From: JAICMB01 sp035295125
GTDB lineage: Bacteria > Acidobacteriota > Terriglobia > Bryobacterales > Bryobacteraceae
DNA length: 64,000 bases
Assembly (NCBI GenBank): GCA_035295125.1
Contig: DATGJP010000042.1
Location: 62,001 to 126,000 of the forward strand
Reading direction: 5' to 3'
The position numbers and the translations under genes are program-made. The notes under the pieces are model-generated. The model did no database searches, was not told the origin of the DNA, and was given only the letters and a program-made list of their open reading frames with translations. Position 1 is the stretch's first letter; every line of letters begins with the position of its first letter. Positions 50,769 through 59,337 of this stretch are shown here, one piece after another.

Positions 50769-53183
50769 TCAACGTCCTGCCGCATTACAGGCGTGACGAG
50801 TGGCGATAGCGCAGGCTGCCACTGTGATCAGGGATAGAACGACGGCGGACAGGAACATGGTGCCGAGATCGGCGGTGACTCCGGGTATGACACTGCGCAG
50901 TGAGCCGGTGAGCTGCAGGGTAAGGGGTGATCCGAGGGCCAGGCCGGCCAGAGCGATCAACATGCCTTCGCGGAGGACGGAATTTCTGATTCGGGCGGGC
51001 GTGGCTCCCAACGCGATGCGGATCGCGATTTCCTGTTTACGTTGCGCGATCGACTGTGCGATCAGACCATACAGCCCGATGGCAGCCAGGGCCAGGGCCA
51101 ATAGACTAAAGCCCGTCACCCAGCCGGTGATCATGCGCTGTTCCCAGAGCGAGCGCGCCACGTGCTGGGTCATGGTTTGGGGGTTGTATAGCGAGAGGTC
51201 TTTGTCAATGGTTGCGAGCGTTTGTTCCATTGCCGCGAAGGTCCCGTTGCGAACCAACAGGGTGATGCGGCCGTTGTAATTTTGGAGCAAGGGGACGTAC
51301 ATCATCGGCACGGGTGCGCTGGTCAGGGCGCGAGATTTCGTGTCCGAGGCTACGCCTACCACTTCGAGGAGGCGTTGCTTTGACTCTAATGGGTCGGGCC
51401 AGGATATGCGCTTTCCGATGGCATTCTCGCGCGGCCAGAGAAGCTTCGCCAGGGAGTCGTTCACGATTGCAATCCGCGGAGCGGCTTCATCGTCGTGCGG
51501 GTTGAAATCGCGACCTGATTTGAGCGCCATTCCGAGGGTTCGGAAATAACCCGGCGAGAGAGTGTTGATGTCGACTCGCAGGCCCAGTTCCATCTCGCGT
51601 CCGCGCAGAACCTCGGGCGGCGGTTCCTCGCCGGGATAGAAGATCGAGACGCGTCCGGGCCATTCTTCGGGAGGGACGGACGTGGCCAGGGCAGCCTGCG
51701 GCAGGCGATTGAGCAGTTCGCGATAGAACGCCCGGCCGCGCTGCTCGGAATAACCCTGAATGATTAGGTCGAGGGAGCTCATGGCGACGCTGCGGGTTTC
51801 GTAGCCGGGATTGTCCGTCATGACGCGGTAGAGATTGCGTGTGAGCACACCGGCTCCGGTGAGTAGAACGAAGGAGAGCGTGACTTGCAGGATGACAAGG
51901 GTCCACTGGAGGCGCGACTGTCGGCGGGTTGCTCCGCGGCCCCCGTTCTTGAGAGTGGCGATGAGGTCGGCGGGAAGGGATCGCAGCGCAGGGGTCAGCG
52001 CGAAGAGCACTCCTGCGGCGATCGACACGGCGAGCGCGAACAGGGCCACGCGAAGGTCCAACTTTGCGTTCAATCGGTGCAGGACCGATCCGGGCCGTAT
52101 GGCGGCCATCCATTGGGCGGTCCATTGCGACGTGATCACGCCCAAGGTTCCGGCGATGAGTGCGATCAGCATGCCCTCAGTGAGCAACTGGCGGACGATG
52201 CGTGCGCGGCCGGCTCCGAGGGCTTGTCTCAACGCGATTTCACGCTCGCGCTGGCGCGATCGCACGAGAAACAAGGCGGCGACATTGGTGCAGGCGATGA
52301 GGAGCAGCAAGGCGACGGATATTGCGAGAACGGCGACCAGGCGGCGAACTTCGGCGCGGTCGTCCGGCCCTAAGCCCACTCCGGGGATCACGGCGACGGT
52401 CCGGTTTGCATTCGTGAGGGGATAGGCAGTCGCGAGCTGCGCGGCGAGTGTCTTGATTTCGGCGCCGGCTTGTTGGATGGTGGCGCCGGGTTGGAGGCGT
52501 CCAAAGAAGTTGAGCCAGCCGGCGTTGCGGGAAGCGAGGATGGAAGACGATAGCCGGGGGATGGTCTGCTGGACGGTGGAGAGAGGCGCCCAGAGGTCGT
52601 AAGGTTGTCCGGTGACGGTGCCGGTGAAGCCTTCCGGCGCAATGCCGGCGATAGTGAACTGGTGGCCATTCAGGGTGATGGAGGTCCCGACCGCTTGGGG
52701 ATCGGCATGGAAACTCCGCTTCCAGAGGCTGTCGCTCAAGACGACCACAGGCGCCGCGGCAGGATGGTCATCGGCGGGGCTGAGCAGGCGGCCGAGCGCG
52801 GGTTTGACCCGCAGCACTTCGAAATAATTGCCCGTGACGACGTCGCCGATGACGCGCAGCGCCATTTCGTGACGGAAGGCCATGGGGGCCGGGCAGTGAG
52901 CGGCAATGCCGGAGAATGTTCGTGCTCGATCGCGGTAATCGAGGTAATCGGGATAGCTGAGGTTGTCGAAGGAGTCGTTCGCCTGAATTCGATAAAAGGA
53001 AACCAGGCGGCTGGGGTCGGCAACGCCCGGCAAAGGACGAAGAAGGGCCGAATTGCCGACCACAAACACCGAGGAGGCGGCTCCGATGCCGAGCGCTAAG
53101 GCCAATACGGCGACCGTGGTAAAGCCGGCATGCTTCCGCAGTTGGCGCAATCCGTAACGAATATCGAAGAGCACGTCGCTCAT
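50769..53183 (-). CDS. ADOP-type MacB/FtsX-like permease (orphan), copy 3
   Basis: 804 residues from ATG 53183 (MSDVLFDIRYGLRQLRKHAG); a TTG at 53255 would add 24 residues without family sequence. Same duplicated MacB_PCD/FtsX architecture: TTVAVLALALGIGAASSVF, LLLLIACTNVAALFLVRSRQ, LQVTLSFVLLTGAGVL and IAQRKQEIAIRIALGATPARI. It lacks the N-terminal cytosolic segment of copy 2 and has no ATPase neighbour. Probably works without, or with a distant, ATPase; substrate unknown. Confidence 0.9.
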   Translation of the reverse strand: MSDVLFDIRYGLRQLRKHAGFTTVAVLALALGIGAASSVFVVGNSALLRPLPGVADPSRLVSFYRIQANDSFDNLSYPDYLDYRDRARTFSGIAAHCPAPMAFRHEMALRVIGDVVTGNYFEVLRVKPALGRLLSPADDHPAAAPVVVLSDSLWKRSFHADPQAVGTSITLNGHQFTIAGIAPEGFTGTVTGQPYDLWAPLSTVQQTIPRLSSSILASRNAGWLNFFGRLQPGATIQQAGAEIKTLAAQLATAYPLTNANRTVAVIPGVGLGPDDRAEVRRLVAVLAISVALLLLIACTNVAALFLVRSRQREREIALRQALGAGRARIVRQLLTEGMLIALIAGTLGVITSQWTAQWMAAIRPGSVLHRLNAKLDLRVALFALAVSIAAGVLFALTPALRSLPADLIATLKNGGRGATRRQSRLQWTLVILQVTLSFVLLTGAGVLTRNLYRVMTDNPGYETRSVAMSSLDLIIQGYSEQRGRAFYRELLNRLPQAALATSVPPEEWPGRVSIFYPGEEPPPEVLRGREMELGLRVDINTLSPGYFRTLGMALKSGRDFNPHDDEAAPRIAIVNDSLAKLLWPRENAIGKRISWPDPLESKQRLLEVVGVASDTKSRALTSAPVPMMYVPLLQNYNGRITLLVRNGTFAAMEQTLATIDKDLSLYNPQTMTQHVARSLWEQRMITGWVTGFSLLALALAAIGLYGLIAQSIAQRKQEIAIRIALGATPARIRNSVLREGMLIALAGLALGSPLTLQLTGSLRSVIPGVTADLGTMFLSAVVLSLITVAACAIATRHACNAAGR

Positions 53184-53285
53184 ATCGGGAAAGTCGGTCG
53201 AAAGCGGCGTGGTGTTAACAGTCCTTTGATAGATTAGGTGGATCGTGAAAGTCAAAAGGCGTCAGCCATGGGCTGCGAGGGCGCC

Positions 53286-53732
53286 CTAAAAACCGGTTGA
53301 AGGCGGCGCTACCTGAGTGGAGCTGGTTTTTTCGGTCCAGTAGGGCTGGCCGGCGTCATCGCGGAGGTAGATGGTGGTGTCGCCGGTCCTCACTTCGCGA
53401 GCCAGGATGATATCCATGCCGCTGGATTTCACGCGCGAGCCGATGATGTGAATCTCGTCTCCGCGATTCAATTTCAGGTCGAAATCTTTGAGATATTCGA
53501 GCGGGGCCAGATAAACGTCGTAATTCTGCTGCTTCTCGGTTTTGACGACGACGTGACGCCCCGGTAAAGCGTTGGGGTGCTCGACATCACGAACGGTTTG
53601 CACCACGACCGTCGTGCTGATTACCGTGTTGGGATCGTAGCGGGGTTCCTGGTCCGAAGCGGCGACGGCTGCGGCAGAATGAATGGCTACTGCACCGGCA
53701 ATCAAGGAGATAGCGAGTAGGAATCGCGACAT
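53286..53732 (-). CDS. Small secreted protein, possible OB-fold
   Basis: 148 residues. Signal peptide (FLLAISLIAGAVAIHSAAAVA). The mature part runs TVVVQTVRDVEHPNALPGRH, VVVKTEKQQNYDVYLAPLEYL, LNRGDEIHIIGSRVKSSGMD, ILAREVRTGDTTIYLRDDAG, QPYW: five strands with a G-D/E-x-I turn, like BOF/OB-fold periplasmic proteins. I cannot name the family. It is divergent from the histidine operon over 68 bp. Confidence 0.65.
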   Translation of the reverse strand: MSRFLLAISLIAGAVAIHSAAAVAASDQEPRYDPNTVISTTVVVQTVRDVEHPNALPGRHVVVKTEKQQNYDVYLAPLEYLKDFDLKLNRGDEIHIIGSRVKSSGMDIILAREVRTGDTTIYLRDDAGQPYWTEKTSSTQVAPPSTGF

Positions 53733-53783
53733 ACCCCTTGTTCCGATTGGGCTTACATCTCCATTATGGCGTGTTGGGAAGGA

Positions 53784-53792
53784 TGATACAAT
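53784..53792 (+). promoter_or_regulatory. Extended -10 promoter of the histidine operon
   Basis: TGATACAAT (TG-n-TACAAT) is an extended -10 element. Transcription would start at about 53798-53800, directly before the ATG of the His leader at 53801. The -35 region (TTATGG at 53764) is weak, as expected for extended -10 promoters. Confidence 0.55.
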
Positions 53793-53800
53793 CGGGATTC

Positions 53801-53854
53801 ATGCTCGTTCACGCCCATCATCACCATACGCACCGGTGTCGGGCAGCGGTCTGA
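53801..53854 (+). CDS. hisL: Histidine operon leader peptide (HisL), 17 residues with six His
   Basis: ATG 53801 to TGA 53852 encodes MLVHAHHHHTHRCRAAV, with His at positions 4, 6-9 and 11. A run of His codons immediately upstream of a his operon and followed by a terminator is the mark of transcription attenuation. When His-tRNA is short the ribosome would stall at 53810-53833 and leave 53838-53847 free for the antiterminator. When His-tRNA is plentiful it would run to the stop at 53852 and cover that segment. No strong Shine-Dalgarno sequence is near, and the predicted promoter suggests a leaderless transcript. Not homologous by alignment to enterobacterial HisL; the call is functional. Confidence 0.82.
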   Translation: MLVHAHHHHTHRCRAAV

Positions 53855-53910
53855 CGAGCTTCCAAGGCTAAAGATCGACAGCAGCCCGCCCGAGGGATGG
53901 CGGGCTTTTT
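53838..53910 (+). terminator. Attenuator: antiterminator and intrinsic terminator of the his operon
   Basis: Terminator: GCCCGCC (53884-53890), 8-base loop, GGCGGGC (53899-53905), then TTTTT (53906-53910), a perfect 7-bp stem with U-run. Alternative pairing: 53838-53847 (GTCGGGCAGC) can pair with 53881-53890 (GCAGCCCGCC), 8 of 10 positions, which would occupy the 5' terminator arm. The two structures exclude each other. The hisI start follows at 53928. Confidence 0.82.
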
Positions 53911-53927
53911 CATTTTTGCGCACACAT

Positions 53928-54299
53928 ATGGATTTGGATTTCAGCAAGCTGGGCGGGTTGATTACGGCGGTGATTCAGGACCACGTTTCCGGACGGGTTT
54001 TGATGGTCGGCTTCATGAACGAAGAGGCTTTCCGCAAGACGGTGGACACGGGGTTCGCCACCTTCTATAGCCGGTCGCGGAATAAGTTGTGGCTGAAGGG
54101 CGAGACTTCGGGTCACCGGCTGGTGGTCAAAGAGATTTCGACCGATTGCGACAAGGACGCGTTGCTCGTCCAGGTGGAGGCGTTGGGGCCAGGCGTTTGC
54201 CATGAGGGTTATCAGAGCTGCTTCTTTCGGAGGTTGGAAGACGGCGAGTGGAAGGTGACCGAAGAACGCGCGTACGATCCGGGGAAGGTCTACCAATGA
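53928..54299 (+). CDS. hisI: Phosphoribosyl-AMP cyclohydrolase (HisI)
   Basis: 123 residues from ATG 53928. It opens the ring of phosphoribosyl-AMP (third step of histidine synthesis). Motifs: AVIQDHVSGRVLMVGFMNEEAF, FYSRSRNKLWLKGETSGH, and the metal-binding DCDKDALLVQV with VCHEGYQSCFFR. It is the single-domain HisI form; no HisE (phosphoribosyl-ATP pyrophosphatase) domain is fused and no hisE is in the operon. First structural gene after the attenuator. Its stop overlaps hisG (ATGA). Confidence 0.95.
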   Translation: MDLDFSKLGGLITAVIQDHVSGRVLMVGFMNEEAFRKTVDTGFATFYSRSRNKLWLKGETSGHRLVVKEISTDCDKDALLVQVEALGPGVCHEGYQSCFFRRLEDGEWKVTEERAYDPGKVYQ

Positions 54300-55174
54300 G
54301 CGCGCCGAAGCTGAAGCTCGGCATTCCCAAAGGGAGCCTGGAGAATGCCACGATCGACCTGTTTCGGCGCGCGGGTTTCAACATTACGACGAGTTCGCGG
54401 TCGTATTTTCCGGCAATCGACGATCCCGAGATTGAGTGCATGCTGATTCGGGCGCAGGAGATGGCACGCTATGTCGAGGACGGAGTACTGGATGCCGGTC
54501 TGACGGGGCACGATTGGGTGCAGGAGTCGGCGGCGCAGGTTCAGACGGTGGCCGATCTCATCTACGCCAAGCAGAGCTTCGGGAAAGTTCGCTGGGTGCT
54601 GGCCGTGCCCGAGGCTTCGCCGTTCTATTCGGTGAAGGATCTGGAGGGTAAGATCATCGCCACGGAGCTGGTGGCGGCCACCAAGCGCTACCTGGAAGCC
54701 AATGGCGTGCGCGCAAAAGTGGAGTTTAGCTGGGGCGCAACCGAGGTGAAGCCGCCGGAGCTTGCCGATGCCATCGTCGAGGTGACGGAAACCGGGTCGT
54801 CGCTGCGGGCCAATAAGCTGCGGATTGTGGAGACGGTGTTGGAATCGAACACGCAGTTGATCGCGAACCTGCAGTCGTGGGAAAACGAGTGGAAGCGGCG
54901 CAAGCTGGAAGACATCAGGATGCTTCTGGAGGGTGCGATCAATGCGCTGGGGAAGGTCGGCCTGATGCTGAACGTTGAGAAGCAAAATCTGCCGGCGGTG
55001 TTGGGCATTTTGCCCGCCCTGAAGAAGCCCACGATTTCGCACTTGAGCGATGAGGACTGGCTGGCGGTACACACGATTCTGGATGAATCGACGGTGCGCA
55101 CCATCATTCCGAGGCTGAAAGAGGCGGGTGCGCAGGGAATCGTCGAGTATCCGCTCAACAAGATTGTGATGTGA
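54296..55174 (+). CDS. hisG: ATP phosphoribosyltransferase, long form (HisG)
   Basis: 292 residues from ATG 54296. First committed step: ATP + PRPP to phosphoribosyl-ATP. Motifs: LKLGIPKGSLENAT, DDPEIECMLIRAQEMARYVE, DAGLTGHDWVQE, and the PRPP loop EVTETGSSLRANKL. The C-terminal about 75 residues form the ACT-like regulatory domain of HisG_L (ILPALKKPTISHLSDEDWLA, IVEYPLNKIVM), so feedback by histidine is expected and no HisZ is needed. Confidence 0.96.
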   Translation: MSAPKLKLGIPKGSLENATIDLFRRAGFNITTSSRSYFPAIDDPEIECMLIRAQEMARYVEDGVLDAGLTGHDWVQESAAQVQTVADLIYAKQSFGKVRWVLAVPEASPFYSVKDLEGKIIATELVAATKRYLEANGVRAKVEFSWGATEVKPPELADAIVEVTETGSSLRANKLRIVETVLESNTQLIANLQSWENEWKRRKLEDIRMLLEGAINALGKVGLMLNVEKQNLPAVLGILPALKKPTISHLSDEDWLAVHTILDESTVRTIIPRLKEAGAQGIVEYPLNKIVM

Positions 55175-56403
55175 GCATGCTGCGGATTATTCAGAGTTCA
55201 GAAGCAGATGAGCTGATCACGCGGAAAGCGGTACGGCTTTCGGAAGCGGAAGCGGTGGTTGCGCCGATCCTCGAAGCGATCCGGACGCGAGGCGACGCGG
55301 CGCTCCTGGAATATGCCCGCAAGTTCGACGGATTTGAGGGCACGTCGGTGAAGATGGCTGCGACTCATACTTCGGCGCGCCCGGAATTTATCGAGGCTTT
55401 GCGGGTTGCTGCGGAGAACATTCGGGAATATGCGTGCCTGCAGATGCCGCGGGAATCGGTGGCGGCTTTCCCAGACGGGCGGCGGCTGGGGCACATTGTG
55501 CGCCCGCTCGATTCGATGGGGGCGTACATTCCGGCGGGTCGCTATCCGCTGCCGTCGACGCTTTTGATGACGGTGATTCCGGCACAGGTGGCGGGCGTCG
55601 CTCGGATTTGTGTGGCCTGTCCGCGGCCCAGTCCCGAAACCTTGGCGACCTTCGAGTTCCTGGGCGGCGGGCGGATGTTCCAGATGGGTGGAGCGCAGGC
55701 GATTGCGGCGTTCGCGTTCGGGACCGAAACGGTGCCGAGGGTGGATCGGATCGTGGGGCCGGGAAATATCTATGTTGCGGCTGCTAAGAAGCTGTTGGCG
55801 GGCGAGGTGGGGATCGATTTCGTGGCGGGTCCGACCGAAATCGTGATCATTGCGCAGGAAGGCGATCCGCGGCACCTCGCGGCGGACATGCTGGCGCAGG
55901 CGGAACACGATGTGGAGGCGTCGGCGATTCTGTTGACGACTTCAGCGGCTTTGGCGGAGGCGGTGGTGCTAGAGGTTGAGCGCCAGCTTCAAACTTTGTC
56001 GACGGCGGCGGTGGCTCGCGAGGCGATTCGAAAGAATAGCGCGGTGGTGCTGGTGCGATCGCTGGATGAGGCAGTGGAGATTTCGAACCGGCTGGCGCCC
56101 GAGCACCTGGCCATCGCGGATGCGGGTCTCTTGGCAGGGATTCGCAACGCCGGGAGCGTGTTTATCGGGCCGAGCAGCCCGGAGGCGGCGGGCGACTATG
56201 CCTCGGGGCCGAATCATGTGCTGCCGACTTCGGGGGCTGCGCGGATACGTGGCGGCTTGTCGGCGGCGGATTTCGTTAAGGTGATCTCGATTCAGGAACT
56301 GTCGCACGAAGCGTTGTGCCGGCTGGCTCCTGCGATCACGACGCTGGCGCGGGCGGAAGGCCTGGAGGCACACGCGCGTTCGGTGGAGGTGCGGGTTGGG
56401 TAA
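55171..56403 (+). CDS. hisD: Histidinol dehydrogenase (HisD)
   Basis: 410 residues from GTG 55171, or 408 from ATG 55177. It oxidises histidinol to histidine, the last two steps. Motifs: GAYIPAGRYPLPSTLLMTVIPAQVAGV, VDRIVGPGNIYVAAAKKLL, DFVAGPTEIVIIA, the zinc/catalytic AADMLAQAEHD and LAPEHLAI, and ASGPNHVLPT. The start overlaps hisG by 4 bp. Confidence 0.96.
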   Translation: MSMLRIIQSSEADELITRKAVRLSEAEAVVAPILEAIRTRGDAALLEYARKFDGFEGTSVKMAATHTSARPEFIEALRVAAENIREYACLQMPRESVAAFPDGRRLGHIVRPLDSMGAYIPAGRYPLPSTLLMTVIPAQVAGVARICVACPRPSPETLATFEFLGGGRMFQMGGAQAIAAFAFGTETVPRVDRIVGPGNIYVAAAKKLLAGEVGIDFVAGPTEIVIIAQEGDPRHLAADMLAQAEHDVEASAILLTTSAALAEAVVLEVERQLQTLSTAAVAREAIRKNSAVVLVRSLDEAVEISNRLAPEHLAIADAGLLAGIRNAGSVFIGPSSPEAAGDYASGPNHVLPTSGAARIRGGLSAADFVKVISIQELSHEALCRLAPAITTLARAEGLEAHARSVEVRVG

Positions 56404-57475
56404 GTCAAGGTTGGAGTTCCCGGTCGGTGTTTTGCAGCCTCGCGAGGCGGTGCTTCGGATGGCGCCTTACTCGCCGCCGACGGGCGGGCGCACGGGCAAG
56501 TTGCGGCTGGATTTTAACGAGAACACGGTGGGTGCGTCGCCGCGCGTGATCGAGGCGCTGCGGAAGCATCTCACAGGCGAACAGCTTTCGATTTATCCCG
56601 AGTACGGAGCGGCGAAGGAGCGATTTGCGGAGTTTTTCGGCGTCGAGCCGGATGACTTCGTACTGACGAACGGCACTGACGAAGCGATCCAGGTGCTGAT
56701 CAATACCTACATCGATGACGGCGATGAGGTAATCATGCTGCAGCCGTCGTACGCGATGTACAAGTTTTACGCCGAACTGGCCGGGGCGACGATTCGGGAG
56801 ATTCCGTATCGGCGCGAGAAGCTGGCGTTTCCGCTTGAAGAACTGGTGGACGCAATCGGACCGCAGACGAAGGCGGTTCTGATTTCGAATCCGAACAATC
56901 CGACCGGGACGGGGACAACGCGCGCGAACCTGGAGAAGATTCTGGATGCGGCCATGAATGCGGCGGTTTTGGTGGACGAGGCGTACTACGAGTTTTCGGG
57001 CGTCACGGCGCTGGGATTGATCAATGACCGGCCGAATCTTTTCGTGAGCCGCACGTTTTCGAAGGTGTATGGAATGGCGGCTATGCGGCTGGGGTGCCTG
57101 TTCTCGCAAAGCGGCAACGTAGAGTTTCTGCACAAGGCGCAGTCGCCTTATAGCGTCAATACGGCGGCGACAATTGCGGCTTTGGCGGCCATTGCCGATC
57201 GGGGATATGTCGAGCAGTACGTCGGTGAGGCGCTGGCGGCTCGCGAGGTGCTTTATGTCGGCCTCGAAAAGCTTGGGATTCCATACTACGAGAGCCAGGC
57301 TAATTTTGTGTTGTTCGAGGCGGGCAAGCGGGCGATTCCGATTCGCGATGAGCTGCGGGCGCGGGGTGTGTTGGTGCGGGACCGCAGCTACGAAATCGCG
57401 GGCTGCGTTCGAGTGACGGTAGGAACGCGGAGCCAGATGCGGCATTTCCTTTCGGAACTGGAGGCGATTTGGTAG
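56396..57475 (+). CDS. hisC: Histidinol-phosphate aminotransferase (HisC)
   Basis: 359 residues from TTG 56396, overlapping hisD by 8 bp. PLP-dependent class I/II aminotransferase making histidinol phosphate from imidazole-acetol phosphate. Motifs: LRLDFNENTVGASPRVIEAL, ISNPNNPTGT, VDEAYYEFSG and the PLP Lys K223 in SRTFSKVYGMAAMRLG. ATG 56459 would cut into the family N-terminus, so the TTG is preferred. Confidence 0.94.
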   Translation: MGKSRLEFPVGVLQPREAVLRMAPYSPPTGGRTGKLRLDFNENTVGASPRVIEALRKHLTGEQLSIYPEYGAAKERFAEFFGVEPDDFVLTNGTDEAIQVLINTYIDDGDEVIMLQPSYAMYKFYAELAGATIREIPYRREKLAFPLEELVDAIGPQTKAVLISNPNNPTGTGTTRANLEKILDAAMNAAVLVDEAYYEFSGVTALGLINDRPNLFVSRTFSKVYGMAAMRLGCLFSQSGNVEFLHKAQSPYSVNTAATIAALAAIADRGYVEQYVGEALAAREVLYVGLEKLGIPYYESQANFVLFEAGKRAIPIRDELRARGVLVRDRSYEIAGCVRVTVGTRSQMRHFLSELEAIW

Positions 57476-58125
57476 ACGGGGCGGTTCTGGTCTTCGATAT
57501 GGATGGAGTGCTGGTAGACCCGACGGAATCGTATCGCGAGACGATTATTCGAACGGTGGAGCACTTCACCGGGAAACGAATCACACACGCGTTGATTCAG
57601 GATTATAAGAACGGCGGCGGCTGGAACAACGATTGGGCGCTGTCGCAGCGGATCTGCTCGGATCTGGGAGTGGAGGTCTCGTACGACGCGGTTGCGGAGT
57701 ACTTTGAGGATCTGTTTCTCAACGAGGGAATGATTCATCGGGAGCGATGGCTTCCGAGGAGCGGGCTGATTCAGGATCTGGGGCGTGACTGCACGCTCGC
57801 GATTTTTACCGGCCGCCCGCAGCTTCATGCGAGCCTTACGCTGAAGCGGGAGGGCTGCTTTGAGTGCTTCCACATTGTCACGTCGGACGATGTAGAGAAT
57901 CATAAGCCGCATCCGGAGGGGCTGCTGAAGATTGCCGCGCTGCATCCCGGGCGGAAGTTGGTGTATGTCGGAGACACCGTGGACGATGCGCGAAGTGCCC
58001 GGGCAGCAGGTGTGCCGTTCATTGGAATTGCCGCGGCGGAGGTTCCCAATCGGGAGAAGTTGATCGGGCTATTCGAGGCCGAGGGAGCTGTTCGCATTCT
58101 TGAAAACGTCAATGAGATCCGCTAA
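57469..58125 (+). CDS. HAD-superfamily (subfamily IA) phosphatase, candidate histidinol-phosphatase
   Basis: 218 residues from TTG 57469, overlapping hisC by 7 bp. HAD motifs: D10 and D12 in VFDMDGVLVD, Thr in AIFTGRP, Lys in ENHKPHPEG, and the acidic VGDTVDDARSA. It stands between hisC, which makes histidinol phosphate, and hisB, here a dehydratase-only form. No other histidinol-phosphatase is in the operon, so this is the natural candidate for that step. The resemblance is to HAD-IA proteins often found next to hisB; the substrate is inferred from position. Confidence 0.85.
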   Translation: MVDGAVLVFDMDGVLVDPTESYRETIIRTVEHFTGKRITHALIQDYKNGGGWNNDWALSQRICSDLGVEVSYDAVAEYFEDLFLNEGMIHRERWLPRSGLIQDLGRDCTLAIFTGRPQLHASLTLKREGCFECFHIVTSDDVENHKPHPEGLLKIAALHPGRKLVYVGDTVDDARSARAAGVPFIGIAAAEVPNREKLIGLFEAEGAVRILENVNEIR

Positions 58126-58699
58126 TATCCGGCGCGACACGAAGGAGACGCAGATCGCGGGGACGCTGCGCATCGATGGCCGGGGGAAATACGAGATTTC
58201 GACCGGTATACGGTTTCTCGACCATATGCTGGAGTTGTTTGCTAAGCATGGCGGGTTCGATTTGACTTTAATGGCGCACGGTGATTTGGATGTGGATCAG
58301 CACCACACCGTGGAGGACGTCGGGATTGTGCTGGGGCAGTTGGTTTCGAAGGCGCTCGGGGATCGGAAAGGGATCAATCGGGCCGGATATTTCGTGCTGC
58401 CTATGGATGAGACGCTGGCGGTGGTGGCGTTGGACCTGGGGGGCCGCCCGGCTCTGGTGTACAAAGATAAAGTCAAGGTGCGATTGGTTGGGGATTTGCA
58501 AACCGAACTGGTCGAGGATTTCTTCGGCGGTTTTGTGAATCACGCAGGCGCGAATCTGCACGCGAAGGTCTTGTACGGGCGGTCGAATCACCACAAGATT
58601 GAGGCGATCTTCAAGTGTTTCGCCCGGGCACTGCGGTATGCGTGTTCGAAAGACTCGCGGCTTAAGGATCAGTTGCCCTCGACAAAGGGGCTGCTATGA
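58112..58699 (+). CDS. hisB: Imidazoleglycerol-phosphate dehydratase (HisB)
   Basis: 195 residues from ATG 58112 (MRSANIRRDTKETQIAGTL). Metal-binding motifs: TGIRFLDHMLELFAKHGGFDL, DVDQHHTVEDVGIVLGQ, and later FFGGFVNHAGANLHAKVLYG and NHHKIEAIFKCFARAL. Monofunctional form without a histidinol-phosphatase domain, which fits with the separate HAD gene upstream. The start lies 14 bp inside the HAD gene. ATGA overlap with hisH. Confidence 0.95.
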   Translation: MRSANIRRDTKETQIAGTLRIDGRGKYEISTGIRFLDHMLELFAKHGGFDLTLMAHGDLDVDQHHTVEDVGIVLGQLVSKALGDRKGINRAGYFVLPMDETLAVVALDLGGRPALVYKDKVKVRLVGDLQTELVEDFFGGFVNHAGANLHAKVLYGRSNHHKIEAIFKCFARALRYACSKDSRLKDQLPSTKGLL

Positions 58700-59337
58700 C
58701 GGCGTCCAAAGATCGGCTAAAGCCGGCGTCACCCATCAGCATCCTGGATTACGGGGCGGGGAATTTACGGTCGGTGGAGAATACACTGAGCGAGATTGGG
58801 GCCTTGTACGAGCTGGTGCGAACGCCGGAGGAAGTTCTGGCGGCCAGCGCTCTCATTTTCCCGGGAGTCGGGCATTTCGGCCAGATGATGCGGGCTCTTG
58901 ATGAGATGCAGGTTCGGGGGGCGCTGCTGGATCGTATTCAATCGGGCGTGCCGGTGCTTGGGATTTGCCTTGGGTTGCAAGCTTTCTTCGCGGGAAGCGA
59001 GGAGGCTCCGGAGGTGCGCGGGTTGGGTGTTTTCCCCGAGAAGATTCGCCGGTTTCGGGGCGACGTGAGGATTCCGCATATGGGGTGGAATTCGCTCGAG
59101 CAGACATGCGAAACCGCCTGTTCTACCTTGCTGGCGAATCTGCCGGCGACGCCGTATGTTTATTTCGCGCACAGCTATTATGCTCCGGTTGTGGACGCCG
59201 CCGTCGCGACTTGTACGTACACGGTGACTTATACGGCAGTGATTGAGGCTGGGAATCTTTTCGGCGTGCAGTTCCATCCCGAGAAGTCGGGACCGCTGGG
59301 ATTGCAGATCGTGAAGAACTTCGTCGAGCGATGCTAG
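58696..59337 (+). CDS. hisH: Imidazole glycerol phosphate synthase, glutaminase subunit (HisH)
   Basis: 213 residues. Class I glutamine amidotransferase that passes ammonia to HisF. Catalytic Cys C91 in LGICLGLQAFF, His and Glu in GVQFHPEKSG. N-terminal ILDYGAGNLRSVENTL is typical. About 12 extra residues precede the family start (MTASKDRLKPASPIS). Overlaps hisF by 7 bp. Confidence 0.95.
   Translation: MTASKDRLKPASPISILDYGAGNLRSVENTLSEIGALYELVRTPEEVLAASALIFPGVGHFGQMMRALDEMQVRGALLDRIQSGVPVLGICLGLQAFFAGSEEAPEVRGLGVFPEKIRRFRGDVRIPHMGWNSLEQTCETACSTLLANLPATPYVYFAHSYYAPVVDAAVATCTYTVTYTAVIEAGNLFGVQFHPEKSGPLGLQIVKNFVERC

Noticed and set aside
53753..53947. Minus-strand 64-residue frame over the his leader
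   Set aside because: No start context; the plus strand carries the His leader, attenuator and hisI start.
56405..57445. Minus-strand 346-residue frame opposite hisC
   Set aside because: Arg/His/Gln-rich antisense shadow; hisC motifs and operon overlaps decide.
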